Assembly (NCBI RefSeq): GCF_030730205.1
Contig: NZ_JANQVQ010000276.1
Span: 1 to 33,391 of the forward strand
Source: Paraglaciecola sp.
Lineage (GTDB): Bacteria > Pseudomonadota > Gammaproteobacteria > Enterobacterales > Alteromonadaceae
Length of the DNA: 33,391 nucleotides
Direction: 5' to 3'
Shown: positions 25,280 to 33,391 of the stretch, in pieces
Layout: each line of letters begins with the position of its first letter
How positions within the stretch are numbered: position 1 is the first letter of the stretch
Notes under the pieces: model-generated
What the model was told of the DNA's origin: nothing
What the model saw: the letters and a program-made list of their open reading frames with translations, nothing else
Database searches by the model: none
Position numbers and translations under genes: made by a program

Positions 25280-26470
25280 TTAGGGATGTTGTTGTAAAAA
25301 AGACTGGGTGCGATGCACCGCATTTTGCCGAAGATTGGCGTAAAAAAGACTAAAATCGAGCACATGATAACTACGGTTATTTTGGTCTAAATGATTAGCA
25401 AAAGCATTGTTCTGCTGTTGCTTGATAACTAAACGTCCATCTGCTTGACATTGAGCCCATGTTAAATATTTTGTGATGGGGGGCAGCTTAGTAAACTTGT
25501 AGCCCGGATTGCGAGCCAACAACATATCAAGCGGCGTCCGTTTGAATTCTACTGGCATAGCACCTAGGTGCCTTTCACTACTTGCTTGTTGTAGATCAGT
25601 GCGCCAACTGAGTGGATTAACACACACAATAGACTTGCTTTTTTGTTGTTCGTCAGTATTAAACTCCCAACCAGAAGCATACCAATGTGGCACCCTCCCC
25701 TCTAGTTTTCCGCCCTCTCCATAGGTGTCATAACTTATAATGCAGCCGATTTGTGAGGCTGACTCACATAATTTAATGGAACTAAAGCTGCGGCTTAACT
25801 TATCTTTTGGCAACCAATAACCCACAACATAGGCTGCAACCAATTGTTGCTGAAGCGCCTGTCCATCTACTTCTTGTTCTAATAAACGCAGTGCATGGGC
25901 AGAGCCTTGACTGTGGCTAACAATCATAAAAGGCCGCCCGCGATTGAAGTGTGTTAAAAAATAATCGAACGCGGCTTTCACATCACTGTAGGCCAAGTCC
26001 AAGGCTTGAGATGACGCGATCAGATCATCACTAATAAAAGAGTGTAAATGGGCTTCTCGATAATGCGGCGCGTATATCCGGCAGCAACCATTGTAGATAC
26101 TGGCCATACTCGTGAGCATATATTCAATGGACTGTGCCTCAGAATTTTTGTTGCTCATTGTCGAGTTCCAGCCACCCGGCCCCACATAACCCGTAGAGTG
26201 AATAAAAAACACATCAACTGGCGACTCAGCATAATCTTCAGTGGTATCGATACCAACAGGGAGCAAATCAGCGCTGTCTGCTTTGTTTGGGTGAGAGACC
26301 CAAAAATAATCGTCTTGATAGTTCGGGGCTTGAGGAGCGTGCGTAATGTTAAACGTGGCGGGTGGTGCTAAGTAAGCAAAAACAGCGGTTTTACCAAATC
26401 CCACCAATAGTACAACCAGCAGCACGACACTGCTGAGTACCCACAGGCCAATTTTTAAGGCTTTTTGCAC
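25280..26470 (-). CDS. DUF3089 family alpha/beta hydrolase, membrane-anchored
   Basis: 396 residues from GTG 26470 with only a weak GGAT upstream; no better start is available. An N-terminal transmembrane anchor lies at about 8-33. The rest is a DUF3089 hydrolase: DVFFIHSTGYVGPGGWN, NGCCRIYAPHYREA, the nucleophile elbow VSHSQGSAHA with Ser187, and AYVVGYWLPKD. The C-terminal HVLDFSLFYANLRQNA may supply the catalytic His. The active domain is probably periplasmic. Together with the PAF-AH-like hydrolase 14 bases downstream it suggests a periplasmic ester- or lipid-degrading pair; substrate unknown. Confidence 0.85.
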   Translation of the reverse strand: MQKALKIGLWVLSSVVLLVVLLVGFGKTAVFAYLAPPATFNITHAPQAPNYQDDYFWVSHPNKADSADLLPVGIDTTEDYAESPVDVFFIHSTGYVGPGGWNSTMSNKNSEAQSIEYMLTSMASIYNGCCRIYAPHYREAHLHSFISDDLIASSQALDLAYSDVKAAFDYFLTHFNRGRPFMIVSHSQGSAHALRLLEQEVDGQALQQQLVAAYVVGYWLPKDKLSRSFSSIKLCESASQIGCIISYDTYGEGGKLEGRVPHWYASGWEFNTDEQQKSKSIVCVNPLSWRTDLQQASSERHLGAMPVEFKRTPLDMLLARNPGYKFTKLPPITKYLTWAQCQADGRLVIKQQQNNAFANHLDQNNRSYHVLDFSLFYANLRQNAVHRTQSFLQQHP

Positions 26471-26555
26471 AACGATTAATCCACACCTAGAGTCTTGGCG
26501 CCTATTTAACGTATAAATATGTTTTAATGCAATAAGGCTGTTTCAGCCTGTGAAT

Positions 26556-27212
26556 TTATGCTGCAGGATCGACTTTAATTCCGTGACTGCCATTTATTCT
26601 AAACCAGCCCGCAATACTGTATCGATCGCTTTGCGTGACAAGGACTTCGTGTGGAAAGACGTCACTTAAAAATATAATGCAATGGTTAAATTTTGGCTCA
26701 ACCATTAATAAAGGTGATACTTGTTTATCACTATACAAAATCAACTCACCCTCATCTTTTTTACACCAATCAGGATTAAGATAAAGCACAGTGCTCAATA
26801 CTCGGTTACTTTCACCTTTGAAGGCATCGAGGTGACGTTTATAAAAGTCACCTCGACGATAGTGTGAATAGTGACATTCAAAATCAAATAGCCCCATGAA
26901 TAAGCGACGATTAATACCGATCCTCAATTGCTCCATAATGGCTAAATAAGCGTTTTGCACGAAAGTGTTACCATCTAACCAGTGCAAAGAATTGCTCCGT
27001 ACTGTCTCATTAAGCTGCTGTAAGTTATCGCGCCCGATGGCAGCAGGCTTAAAGGCTAATTCAGAAAAACTTTGCATTTCTTGCAGCAGAGCTTGCGCTA
27101 ATACAGGCGTAAGAAAATCCTCAAATAACACGTAGCCATCGGCCGTTAAACCATCAGCAATTCGGTCTAATTGCAACTCTGTTAAAAGTATCGTGTTATT
27201 TGGCAGACTCAT
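26556..27212 (-). CDS. 2-oxoglutarate/Fe(II)-dependent dioxygenase (prolyl-hydroxylase-like)
   Basis: 218 residues, ATG 27212. A double-stranded beta-helix dioxygenase with iron ligands His127 and Asp129 (KRHLDAF), the distal His188 (VFPHEVL) and Arg197 (DRYSIAGWFR) for 2-oxoglutarate. Other family marks are CHYSHYRRGDFYKRH, LSTVLYLNPDW and EGELILY. The N-terminal part (1-80) is helical (YVLFEDFLTPVLAQALLQEM). The target may be a protein prolyl residue or another small molecule; not determinable here. A promoter with an extended -10 lies upstream at 27289-27317. Confidence 0.88.
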   Translation of the reverse strand: MSLPNNTILLTELQLDRIADGLTADGYVLFEDFLTPVLAQALLQEMQSFSELAFKPAAIGRDNLQQLNETVRSNSLHWLDGNTFVQNAYLAIMEQLRIGINRRLFMGLFDFECHYSHYRRGDFYKRHLDAFKGESNRVLSTVLYLNPDWCKKDEGELILYSDKQVSPLLMVEPKFNHCIIFLSDVFPHEVLVTQSDRYSIAGWFRINGSHGIKVDPAA

Positions 27213-27288
27213 AGTTAAGCGACTCAGTATAAAAGGGTTGAAATGACGGAATAGATAAGGGAAAAATGGGCCAGTATTTTATGGAAGC

Positions 27289-27317
27289 CTTATACCAGCA
27301 ATCGATTAAATTGCTAA
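27289..27317 (-). promoter_or_regulatory. Candidate promoter of the 2OG oxygenase gene with internal inverted repeat
   Basis: On the minus strand TTAGCA (27317-27312), 17 bases, then TATAAG (27294-27289), preceded by TGG (extended -10). The inverted repeat AGCAAT/ATTGCT (27297-27302 and 27310-27315) lies between the two boxes, where a repressor would block polymerase. Confidence 0.45.
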
Positions 27318-27350
27318 GTAAATTTGCTCAACATCGCGCAAAAAAACAAA

Positions 27351-27899
27351 CTAGTGAGAGGAGATGAGTTCTCGTTGGTTTTGCTGGTAGGCCAATTGAG
27401 AGGTCAAACGGAATGTATCTTGAATTAAGGCTGCGTCATGGCTGGCACGATGCCGTGGTTTTGTTATGTTTGCCAAGAGATTGTCTTTAGTTTGATGCCA
27501 CAATCCCATTTGCGTTTCATTCAATAACATTTCTAATGAGCTTACTGAAAAAGTCATCGCTAAACCTGCGGCATGAAACAATTTGATCATCCACGGTTGA
27601 TCCACAACCCACCCATCCGAATACACCGTTTGTCCACTTAAGAAGTGATTTAGGTCCTGACAGACTTCAATTGGCGAACGCCCTTTTTGTTGCAGTAAGC
27701 TGCGGCTAATTCCATGCAGAGCTTCGGCTTCTTCATCCCAATGGTTCCAACCAGCTTGTGGCCGAATTAGACTACAAAAACGCTCACCATTATCTTTAAT
27801 TACCCCCACTTCTATAGGGTAACTATGTGCGCCGAAACCACTGGCTTCGACATCGATAATGCTAGGTAGATAGTGATTTTTAGTTATGATTTTTTTCAT
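27351..27899 (-). CDS. DEDDh-type 3'-5' exonuclease
   Basis: 182 residues, ATG 27899. Exonuclease motif I is IIDVEASGFG with Asp16 and Glu18. Motif II is around QTVYSDGWVVDQPWM. Motif III is HRASHDAALIQ near residues 150-160, providing the general-base His and the final Asp. The closest relatives I recall are small proteins annotated as exonuclease or RNase T/DNA polymerase III epsilon-like in Alteromonadales. Whether it acts on DNA or RNA is not known. It is a stand-alone domain with no extra fused part. The promoter TTGACT-N17-TTTATT lies just upstream. Confidence 0.82.
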   Translation of the reverse strand: MKKIITKNHYLPSIIDVEASGFGAHSYPIEVGVIKDNGERFCSLIRPQAGWNHWDEEAEALHGISRSLLQQKGRSPIEVCQDLNHFLSGQTVYSDGWVVDQPWMIKLFHAAGLAMTFSVSSLEMLLNETQMGLWHQTKDNLLANITKPRHRASHDAALIQDTFRLTSQLAYQQNQRELISSH

Positions 27900-27924
27900 C
27901 TAAGCCGTATCGTGAATTAAGCAA

Positions 27925-27953
27925 AATAAAACAACAGCATATGCGTAAGTCAA
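27925..27953 (-). promoter_or_regulatory. Candidate sigma-70 promoter of the exonuclease gene
   Basis: On the minus strand TTGACT (27953-27948), 17-base spacer, TTTATT (27930-27925). Predicted start near 27918, about 19 bases before the ATG. Confidence 0.45.
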
Positions 27954-27983
27954 AGTAACAAAACCACAATTTTTAACAAGTGT

Positions 27984-28949
27984 TTAAGGTGCTAAGTCTT
28001 TTGAATAATGCAGTTTACGTTGATTATCTAAAATAAGGCCATCGTATCCTGGCGTGCGGTTGAGTAAATCGATCCCTTCTTGCACACCAAGTACAAAAAC
28101 AGCCGTAGACAGCGCATCGTTTAGGGTACTACGTGGCCCAATAATTGACACACTTTGCACCTGATAACTAGACGTACCACTTTTGGGAGAGAGGATATGA
28201 TGATACCGCACACCGTCCTGTTCAAAATAGCGTTCATAGTCTCCAGAAGTGGATAAGGCGATATTTTCTAGCGGCAAAACCACGGCCTGCTTATCTGCGT
28301 GTCGAGGATCCCGTATCCCCACCATCCAAGGTTTTCCTCGTCGGTCACCGAGCAAACGCGTATCACCACCTGCGGTCACTAAAGCATGTTCTATCCCAAG
28401 CTTTTGTAATAGGGCGATAGCATTATCAACTGCATGACCTTTAGCAATTCCACCAAGGTCAATTTTGACTTTGGGATGAGAAAAATAAACACTCTTTTGT
28501 GTTTCATTTAAGACCACATGATGAAAATTAATAGCCGGTAATAATGCTTTTACTTGCTCATCGCTTGGCTTTTCATGTCGGCGATAATCATAGAGATAAC
28601 CGATGCTGGCAAAGGTAATATCAAAGGCCCCATTGGTTTCGACAGATAACGCTAACGACAACTTAATGAGTTCAAACAGTTCTTCGCATACCACCACGGG
28701 ATGTTGGGCCGCTTGCGCATTTAATATAGCCAATTCGCTTGTGGCAATATAGGGACTCATCAATTGATTAATGCGTTCCATTTCTGTCATCACTGCATCG
28801 ATGGCCTGTTGGCCTCGGTCGGGATATTCTGCCCACACTTCAACTTGAATATTAGTGCCCATGATGCCTTGCTTGTCTTCATACCACGTTGCACTTACAA
28901 GGCAACTCCAGCATAAAAGCAAACAAATAGAGCCAATAGCCTTAATCAT
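27984..28949 (-). CDS. apbE: FAD:protein FMN transferase ApbE
   Basis: 321 residues, ATG 28949. A hydrophobic signal ends near CLVSA (residue 20). There is no good lipobox (CWSC lacks the usual small residues), so it may be soluble periplasmic rather than lipidated. Domain marks are YEDKQGIMGTNIQVEVWA, MERINQLMSPY, GAFDITFASI, KVKIDLGGIAKGHAVD, ALVTAGGDTRLLG, ALSTSGDYERYF, YHHILSPKSG and DALSTAVFVLG. ApbE attaches FMN covalently to threonine of targets such as the NQR/RNF subunits. No flavoprotein target is in the window. Its start overlaps the rsmI stop by 8 bases, so expression follows rsmI. Confidence 0.95.
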   Translation of the reverse strand: MIKAIGSICLLLCWSCLVSATWYEDKQGIMGTNIQVEVWAEYPDRGQQAIDAVMTEMERINQLMSPYIATSELAILNAQAAQHPVVVCEELFELIKLSLALSVETNGAFDITFASIGYLYDYRRHEKPSDEQVKALLPAINFHHVVLNETQKSVYFSHPKVKIDLGGIAKGHAVDNAIALLQKLGIEHALVTAGGDTRLLGDRRGKPWMVGIRDPRHADKQAVVLPLENIALSTSGDYERYFEQDGVRYHHILSPKSGTSSYQVQSVSIIGPRSTLNDALSTAVFVLGVQEGIDLLNRTPGYDGLILDNQRKLHYSKDLAP

Positions 28950-29787
28950 TCAGCTCTAAACCCAACTGGTACAAAACATTTTTTTTCAACGAATAATGCT
29001 CAGCGGTAATGGCTGCAGCTTTTTTAAGGGGCAAGTCTTTCATTAGTAGTACCAGTAAATTTATCGCTTCAGGGGGCACATCACTTTGAGTTTTTTTGTT
29101 TCCTGCCACCAGTAGAACAAATTCGCCGCGCTGGTGATTAGGATCCGCCATTAACCATGTATAACATTCATCCGCGCTGCCAGAATAAAAGGTCTCAAAG
29201 GTTTTAGTTAATTCTTTGGCAAGCACCAATTCGCGGTCGCCACCTAATACCGCAATGATATCTTGAACGGTTTGCGCGACTCTTCTTGGTGATTCATAAA
29301 AAACGGTAGTAGCGGTTTCTATTAATAAATTGCTTAGCACATGGTGTTTGGCTTGCATTTTGACCGGTAAAAAACCTTCGAATCTAAAACGGTCAGTAGG
29401 TAAACCTGCTGCACACAAAGCCGTCGTTACCGCACAAGCACCCGGTAGCGGAATAACATCAACTTGCGCCGCACGACACTGCGTTACCAAACTATAACCA
29501 GGATCACTGATTAAGGGGGTACCAGCATCAGAAATTAACGCGATATTCGCGCCCTGCTGAAGACGGGAAATGAGCTCACCCGCTCGTTGAGATTCGTTGT
29601 GATCATGCAAAGAAATTAATCGTGTTTGAATATCGTAGTGCTGTAACAGTTTCAAACTGTGACGAGTATCTTCAGCGGCAATTAAATCTACGTCTGCCAA
29701 AATAGTTAAAGCACGCTGAGTGATATCAGCAAGGTTTCCGATAGGGGTAGGTACAATATATAACTTGCCAACTTCACTCACCAACAT
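28942..29787 (-). CDS. rsmI: 16S rRNA C1402 2'-O-methyltransferase RsmI
   Basis: 281 residues from ATG 29787 (E. coli 286). GGAG is only two bases from this ATG and better spaced for TTG 29784 or GTG 29781, so the start may be one or two codons later. A tetrapyrrole-methylase fold with YIVPTPIGNLADITQRAL, AEDTRHSLKLL, ISLHDHNE, SDAGTPLISDPGY, PLPGACAVTTAL and DRFRFEGFLP. It methylates the ribose of C1402 in the decoding centre. It is divergent from lpoA, the same arrangement as yraL/yraM in E. coli. ApbE is encoded downstream with an overlap. Confidence 0.96.
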   Translation of the reverse strand: MLVSEVGKLYIVPTPIGNLADITQRALTILADVDLIAAEDTRHSLKLLQHYDIQTRLISLHDHNESQRAGELISRLQQGANIALISDAGTPLISDPGYSLVTQCRAAQVDVIPLPGACAVTTALCAAGLPTDRFRFEGFLPVKMQAKHHVLSNLLIETATTVFYESPRRVAQTVQDIIAVLGGDRELVLAKELTKTFETFYSGSADECYTWLMADPNHQRGEFVLLVAGNKKTQSDVPPEAINLLVLLMKDLPLKKAAAITAEHYSLKKNVLYQLGLELND

Positions 29788-29904
29788 TACTCCAAATTTA
29801 AACCCTAAGGTTTTCGCTACTCAGCCCTTGTTATTCGCTAAGCAGGTAGATATTTATGAGCGTTACTATAAACTATTCAACATCTTTTTTACTGAGTTTG
29901 TGAC

Positions 29905-31836
29905 ATGGTTTTGCCTAGATTTTTATCAATATCATTAATTAGCCTTTTTATTGTTTCATGTAGCAGCCCAACTCCGCGTGTAGATGCACCTAAAAATACA
30001 CACGTTCAGCTCGAGCCTAAGACAGAGGTTATTGAAAATGTCGATTATTTACAAAAGGCAGAATTAATATTTAGTCAAACGGGCTCTGCTCAGCAACGTG
30101 ATGAATGGCTGTTAAAAGCAGCAGACTCAATGCAAAAACAGGGCGATTGCGTTAAGAGTTTAGCACTACTTAAAGTGCTCGCTCCGCAACTGCAAACGGT
30201 TCAACATCGACACATTGCTCATATACTCAGTACCGAGTGTTTAGTGGCGCTGAATCCACCAGAGTTAGCTGAACACCGTGAGTTTCTACTTGAAGGATTG
30301 ACACTGGTCAGTGGTTGGGAGCAGCGCGTTTATGCCCTACAAGCGCAACTATACAGCCAGCAACAAGCCTGGGTAAAAGCCAGTGAAGCCTTATTAAAAA
30401 CTGGGTTAAACGAACTCGAAAAAGACCAACAAATTTGGCAATGGCTGAAAAATCTCTCTGTAAAAGAATTACGCAATGAAAAACTGCGCAATACACAATT
30501 ACAACCCTGGCTGCAACTGAGTTTAATTGTGCACACTTATGGACTTGACCCAAGTTTACTGGCGGAACAACTTGTTAGTTGGCAAAGCCGATTTGGTCAA
30601 CACTCATTGGCAAGCCATTTACCTGTAGAACTGAGCCTCAGTCTTGAACAAAAACCGATTGAGGCAAAAAAAATAGCGGTCTTGCTCCCCTTAAGTGGCC
30701 GTTTGGCTAATCAAGGCTTAGCCCTTAAAGAAGGTATTTTGGCTGCATATTTAAACAATATACCCCAAGCATTAATCAAGCCCTCTTTGCAAACAGCCGG
30801 GGTAAGGGATGATTCACCAACAGAAAATATCACTTATCGAGAATTGCATTTTTTTGATTCTGCACTAAAAACGCCAGAAGAACTCAATGACCTAGTGGCG
30901 GATTACGATTTTGTTTTAGGGCCGCTATTAAAAGAAAACATTTCAGGATTAACCAGCCTTTTGGCACCGGAAAAAGTGATGTTAGCCCTGAATAGGACAG
31001 AAAATGAAGTCATTCCCGAGGCAACTGCCAACGTAATACCGACACAGACGATTAAAAAAGAGCACTATTTTTATGCTCTTGCACCTGAAGATGAAGCCGA
31101 GCAACTGGCGCAATTTATCAAACATAAGGGCTATAAACGGCCGATTATTTTTACCGCAGACAACAACGTCACCAGCCGGATGACTGAAGCTTTTATGGCA
31201 AAGTGGATGCAGGATGCACCGCTACAAAGACAACCTGACATTGCCGTTTTTGCAGACAGTAAGGACATGCGAGAGCAAGTTGAATCGCTGCTCGACGTGG
31301 CGCAGAGTAAAGCCAGAATAAAACAAATGGAGAATATTGCTGACATTGAAGTTTTCAGCGTAGAGCGAAATCGGAAAGACATTGATGTCATAGTATTGTT
31401 TGCTAATCCAGAACAAACCGAACTGCTTAACCCCATTATAGAAGCGAGTTTAAGCCCTTCGTCGGCCTCAAGCTTGGCAGTATTTGCCTCTTCGCGCAGT
31501 TACAGCCTTGAGTTAAGTAAAAACAGTTTACGAGACCTGCGTAATCTTACGTTTATTGACATGCCTTGGATGTTACCCGGTCATCAATGGACTGACTTAG
31601 CTAATCAAACGAATGCCTTGTGGCCACAACGCTTAGATTCATTGTTACGATTATTTGCCATGGGGTTTGACTCTTACGAATTAATCGATAATTTACGTCA
31701 ACTCAAAACGTTGCCGCAACTGAGTAAGAAAGGATTAACCGGTGAACTTAGTGTCACAGACAATGGCGTATTGCATCGCCACTTGCCCCTGGCGCAAATC
31801 ACTCAAGATAGAGTATCTGTTCTTGCAATGGATTAA
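29905..31836 (+). CDS. lpoA: Penicillin-binding protein activator LpoA
   Basis: 643 residues (E. coli 678), ATG 29905. The lipoprotein signal peptide ends at SLFIVSC, with the lipidated Cys near residue 19, anchoring the protein in the outer membrane. The N-terminal part (about 45-250) is a TPR-like helical domain (KAELIFSQTGSAQQRDEWLL, LLKVLAPQLQTVQHRHIAHIL). The C-terminal part is a periplasmic-binding-protein-like domain (KIAVLLPLSGRLANQGLALK, FVLGPLLKENISGL, YALAPEDEAEQLAQFIK, FIDMPWMLPGH). LpoA stimulates PBP1A peptidoglycan synthesis. First gene of lpoA-yraN-diaA-dolP, conserved in gammaproteobacteria. Confidence 0.96.
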   Translation: MVLPRFLSISLISLFIVSCSSPTPRVDAPKNTHVQLEPKTEVIENVDYLQKAELIFSQTGSAQQRDEWLLKAADSMQKQGDCVKSLALLKVLAPQLQTVQHRHIAHILSTECLVALNPPELAEHREFLLEGLTLVSGWEQRVYALQAQLYSQQQAWVKASEALLKTGLNELEKDQQIWQWLKNLSVKELRNEKLRNTQLQPWLQLSLIVHTYGLDPSLLAEQLVSWQSRFGQHSLASHLPVELSLSLEQKPIEAKKIAVLLPLSGRLANQGLALKEGILAAYLNNIPQALIKPSLQTAGVRDDSPTENITYRELHFFDSALKTPEELNDLVADYDFVLGPLLKENISGLTSLLAPEKVMLALNRTENEVIPEATANVIPTQTIKKEHYFYALAPEDEAEQLAQFIKHKGYKRPIIFTADNNVTSRMTEAFMAKWMQDAPLQRQPDIAVFADSKDMREQVESLLDVAQSKARIKQMENIADIEVFSVERNRKDIDVIVLFANPEQTELLNPIIEASLSPSSASSLAVFASSRSYSLELSKNSLRDLRNLTFIDMPWMLPGHQWTDLANQTNALWPQRLDSLLRLFAMGFDSYELIDNLRQLKTLPQLSKKGLTGELSVTDNGVLHRHLPLAQITQDRVSVLAMD

Positions 31837-31849
31837 ACAGGCCTTTTCT

Positions 31850-32197
31850 GTGCTACTGGGTGAGCAGGCTGAACAGCTAGCAAAACAGTATCTAGAAAAG
31901 CAGGGTTTGATCTTTGTTACGCAAAATTACCGGTGTAGAAGTGGCGAGATAGACTTAATTATGCGCCACCAAAACACCTTGGTGTTTGTTGAGGTTAAAT
32001 TCAGAAGTAGAACTGACTTTGGTCAGTCAGTGGAATATTTTCATGCCAGTAAACGGCGTAAATTTGAATCGGCTATTGCCCATTATCTACATCAAAACAA
32101 ACTCAACCCAAGTAATCTAGATCTTCGAATAGATATCATTGGCTTAGATTCATCCCCGCAAGGGCAAACGAAATACACTTGGTTACAAAATGTATAA
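31850..32197 (+). CDS. yraN: YraN/UPF0102 nuclease-fold protein
   Basis: 115 residues from GTG 31850 (AGG 8 bases upstream), starting VLLGEQAEQLAKQYLEKQGL (initiator read as Met), just after the lpoA stop. TTG 31823 would give 124 residues and cannot be excluded; the far longer frame overlapping lpoA is unlikely. The UPF0102 fold belongs to the PD-(D/E)XK superfamily: GEIDLIMRHQNTLVFVEVKFR contains the Asp and E-x-K catalytic-type residues. Its role is unknown, and Holliday-junction resolvase-like activity has been suggested for the fold. It is conserved between lpoA and diaA. Confidence 0.9.
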   Translation: MLLGEQAEQLAKQYLEKQGLIFVTQNYRCRSGEIDLIMRHQNTLVFVEVKFRSRTDFGQSVEYFHASKRRKFESAIAHYLHQNKLNPSNLDLRIDIIGLDSSPQGQTKYTWLQNV

Positions 32198-32233
32198 TTC
32201 TAGCGTGCTAATTTGCACACAAAAGGGAACAAA

Positions 32234-32830
32234 ATGGTAGAGAATATCAAGGCCAATTTTAACGAGAGTATCCAAACCAATATTGCGTCTATGGAGCTTC
32301 TTTCGGATGCAATTGCCGCAGCTACGTTTATGATGGTCAATGCCCTAGTTAACGGTCAAAAAATCTTGTGCTGCGGTAATGGCGGGTCTGCAATGAGTTC
32401 ACAACATTTTGCTTCATTATTATTAAATCGCTATGAGCGAGATAGACCAAGCTTACCAGCCATGCCCTTAACCTCAGACAATGCCACGATATCCAGCATC
32501 GCCAATGATTTTCATTTCGACGAAGTATATTCAAAACAAGTCAGAGCCCTAGGGCAAGCGGGCGATATATTGTTGGTTGTATCGACGACTGGTCAGTCAC
32601 GCAATTTAATCAATGCAATGGAAGCCGCATTGAGTCGGGACATGACCATTGTCGCGTTGACCGGCAGAGATGGGGGCGAAATGGCGGGATTATTGGGGCA
32701 AAGCGATGTCGAGATTAGAGTACCTTCTAACCGAACCTCGCGTATTCAAGAAGTGCATTTTATGATCATCCACTGCCTTTGCGAGGGCATAGATGATTGC
32801 TTGTTCCCACAAAATTTACAGGAGTTTTAG
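32234..32830 (+). CDS. diaA: DnaA initiator-associating protein DiaA (SIS domain)
   Basis: 198 residues from ATG 32234 (AAAAGGGAA 5-6 bases upstream); E. coli DiaA has 196. One SIS domain related to phosphoheptose isomerase GmhA, with [20 protein letters not shown], the conserved [53 protein letters not shown] and [14 protein letters not shown]. In E. coli the DiaA tetramer binds DnaA and promotes its cooperative loading at oriC. Position after yraN and before dolP matches E. coli, favouring DiaA over GmhA. The last codons contain the Shine-Dalgarno sequence of dolP. Confidence 0.92.
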   Translation: MVENIKANFNESIQTNIASMELLSDAIAAATFMMVNALVNGQKILCCGNGGSAMSSQHFASLLLNRYERDRPSLPAMPLTSDNATISSIANDFHFDEVYSKQVRALGQAGDILLVVSTTGQSRNLINAMEAALSRDMTIVALTGRDGGEMAGLLGQSDVEIRVPSNRTSRIQEVHFMIIHCLCEGIDDCLFPQNLQEF

Positions 32831-32831
32831 C

Positions 32832-33391
32832 ATGTTACTATATAAAAATAAGACGGCGATTCTGGTGTTGGCGGTGCTTATATCCTTGCAAGGTTGCGCA
32901 GCCCTCGTTGTTGGTGCAGGCGTTGGTGCAGCCTCTGCAGCCCATGATAGAAGAACGTTAGGTGCCCAAGTAGACGATAAGACCTCAGCGAGTCGCATAT
33001 CCGTTGCCTTAAGCGAAGTCGACGCCCTTAAAAATCAAACGAGTATTACGGTACAAGTGTTTAACGGTACAGCATTACTGGTAGGGCAAGCCCCGACAAA
33101 CGAGTTAATTCAACTTGCTCAAACCACTGCCAGTTCAGTGAATAATATCAAAAAGCTGCATAACCAAATCCGTTTAGGCAGCCCAATATCCACAGGTGAT
33201 GCAGCCAAAGATGTCTGGTTAGCGTCGAAGGTAAAAACCTTGCTACTTGCCGATAAGCGCATAGATGGTCTGAATATTGAAATTGAAGTCGAAAACGGCG
33301 AAGTATTCTTAATGGGCTTAGTTAGCCAACAAGAAGCTGATATAGCGGTCGATATCACGCGCAATATTGATGGAGTAAAACAAGTTGTTAA
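32832..33391 (+). CDS. dolP: BON-domain outer-membrane lipoprotein DolP (YraP), partial
   Basis: The start ATG 32832 follows AGGAG (32820-32824, inside the diaA end) by 7 bases. The frame is open to the window end: 186 codons, C-terminus missing, probably by only a few residues. A lipoprotein signal peptide ends with LQGC, with Cys near residue 19. A Gly/Ala-rich segment (ALVVGAGVGAASAAHDRRTLG) follows, then two BON domains (about 55-110 and 130-186; SITVQVFNGTALLVGQAP and LNIEIEVENGEVFLMGLV). DolP binds anionic phospholipids at division sites and supports outer-membrane integrity and BAM function. It is cut by the window edge, not broken. Confidence 0.93.
   Translation, partial: MLLYKNKTAILVLAVLISLQGCAALVVGAGVGAASAAHDRRTLGAQVDDKTSASRISVALSEVDALKNQTSITVQVFNGTALLVGQAPTNELIQLAQTTASSVNNIKKLHNQIRLGSPISTGDAAKDVWLASKVKTLLLADKRIDGLNIEIEVENGEVFLMGLVSQQEADIAVDITRNIDGVKQVV

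Noticed and set aside
26048-26371. 107-residue plus-strand ORF
   Set aside because: Antisense to the DUF3089 hydrolase, whose conserved hydrolase motifs are on the minus strand.
31742-31849. N-terminal extension of yraN into lpoA
   Set aside because: The extension would make the protein longer than the family and has no ribosome-binding site; GTG 31850 or TTG 31823 fit better.
32213-32233. Upstream start of diaA
   Set aside because: ATG 32234 has a good AAAAGGGAA site and gives the E. coli-like N-terminus.

Overview
The window looks like a chromosomal segment of a marine gammaproteobacterium of the order Alteromonadales (Alteromonas/Glaciecola/Paraglaciecola-like). The basis is the gene order djlA <- -> lptD-surA-pdxA-rsmA-apaG-apaH, the order rsmI <- -> lpoA-yraN-diaA-dolP, an AcnB very close to the enterobacterial one, an apparently moderate-to-low GC content (judged by eye), and several secreted proteins with GlyGly-CTERM-like tails. 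No phage, IS element, tRNA, rRNA or CRISPR array was recognised.

Layout. 1-646 (minus) is the 5' end of a secreted protein with a lamin-tail-like domain and a GGGDT linker, cut by the window edge. 1132-2215 (plus) is a two-gene unit, an SPFH membrane protein plus a small ribbon-helix-helix protein, preceded by a leader full of palindromes. 2296-3048 (minus) is a GlyGly-CTERM surface protein. 3190-10911 is djlA facing the envelope and housekeeping operon lptD-surA-pdxA-rsmA-apaG-apaH: LPS export, outer-membrane protein folding, vitamin B6, 16S rRNA dimethylation and Ap4A hydrolysis. 11084-13108 is a chemoreceptor with a candidate sigma-28 promoter that overlaps the apaH stop codon. 13169-14715 (minus) is an aspartate kinase of the LysC type plus a small unknown gene. 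14933-18378 (minus) is acnB followed by a small Cys-containing lipoprotein and a DUF192 protein.

18564-28949 is more accessory and almost all on the minus strand: a PQQ-type sugar dehydrogenase, a four-helix membrane protein (plus), a DUF3466 protein, an Asp-rich lipoprotein, a pair of alpha/beta hydrolases, a 2OG-Fe(II) oxygenase, a DEDDh exonuclease, and ApbE. ApbE overlaps rsmI. 29905 to the end is lpoA-yraN-diaA-dolP: PBP1A activation, YraN, DnaA-initiator association and a BON-domain outer-membrane lipoprotein, the last cut by the window end.

Much of the window is conserved core genome. The least explained parts are the SPFH/RHH unit with its repeated TACACAT motifs, the small gene coupled to lysC through a 24-bp palindrome, the candidate FliA promoter, and a 15-bp perfect inverted repeat downstream of the hydrolase pair. 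Several starts were moved from the longest ORF to the codon with a Shine-Dalgarno sequence, notably acnB, apaG, lysC, diaA and yraN.
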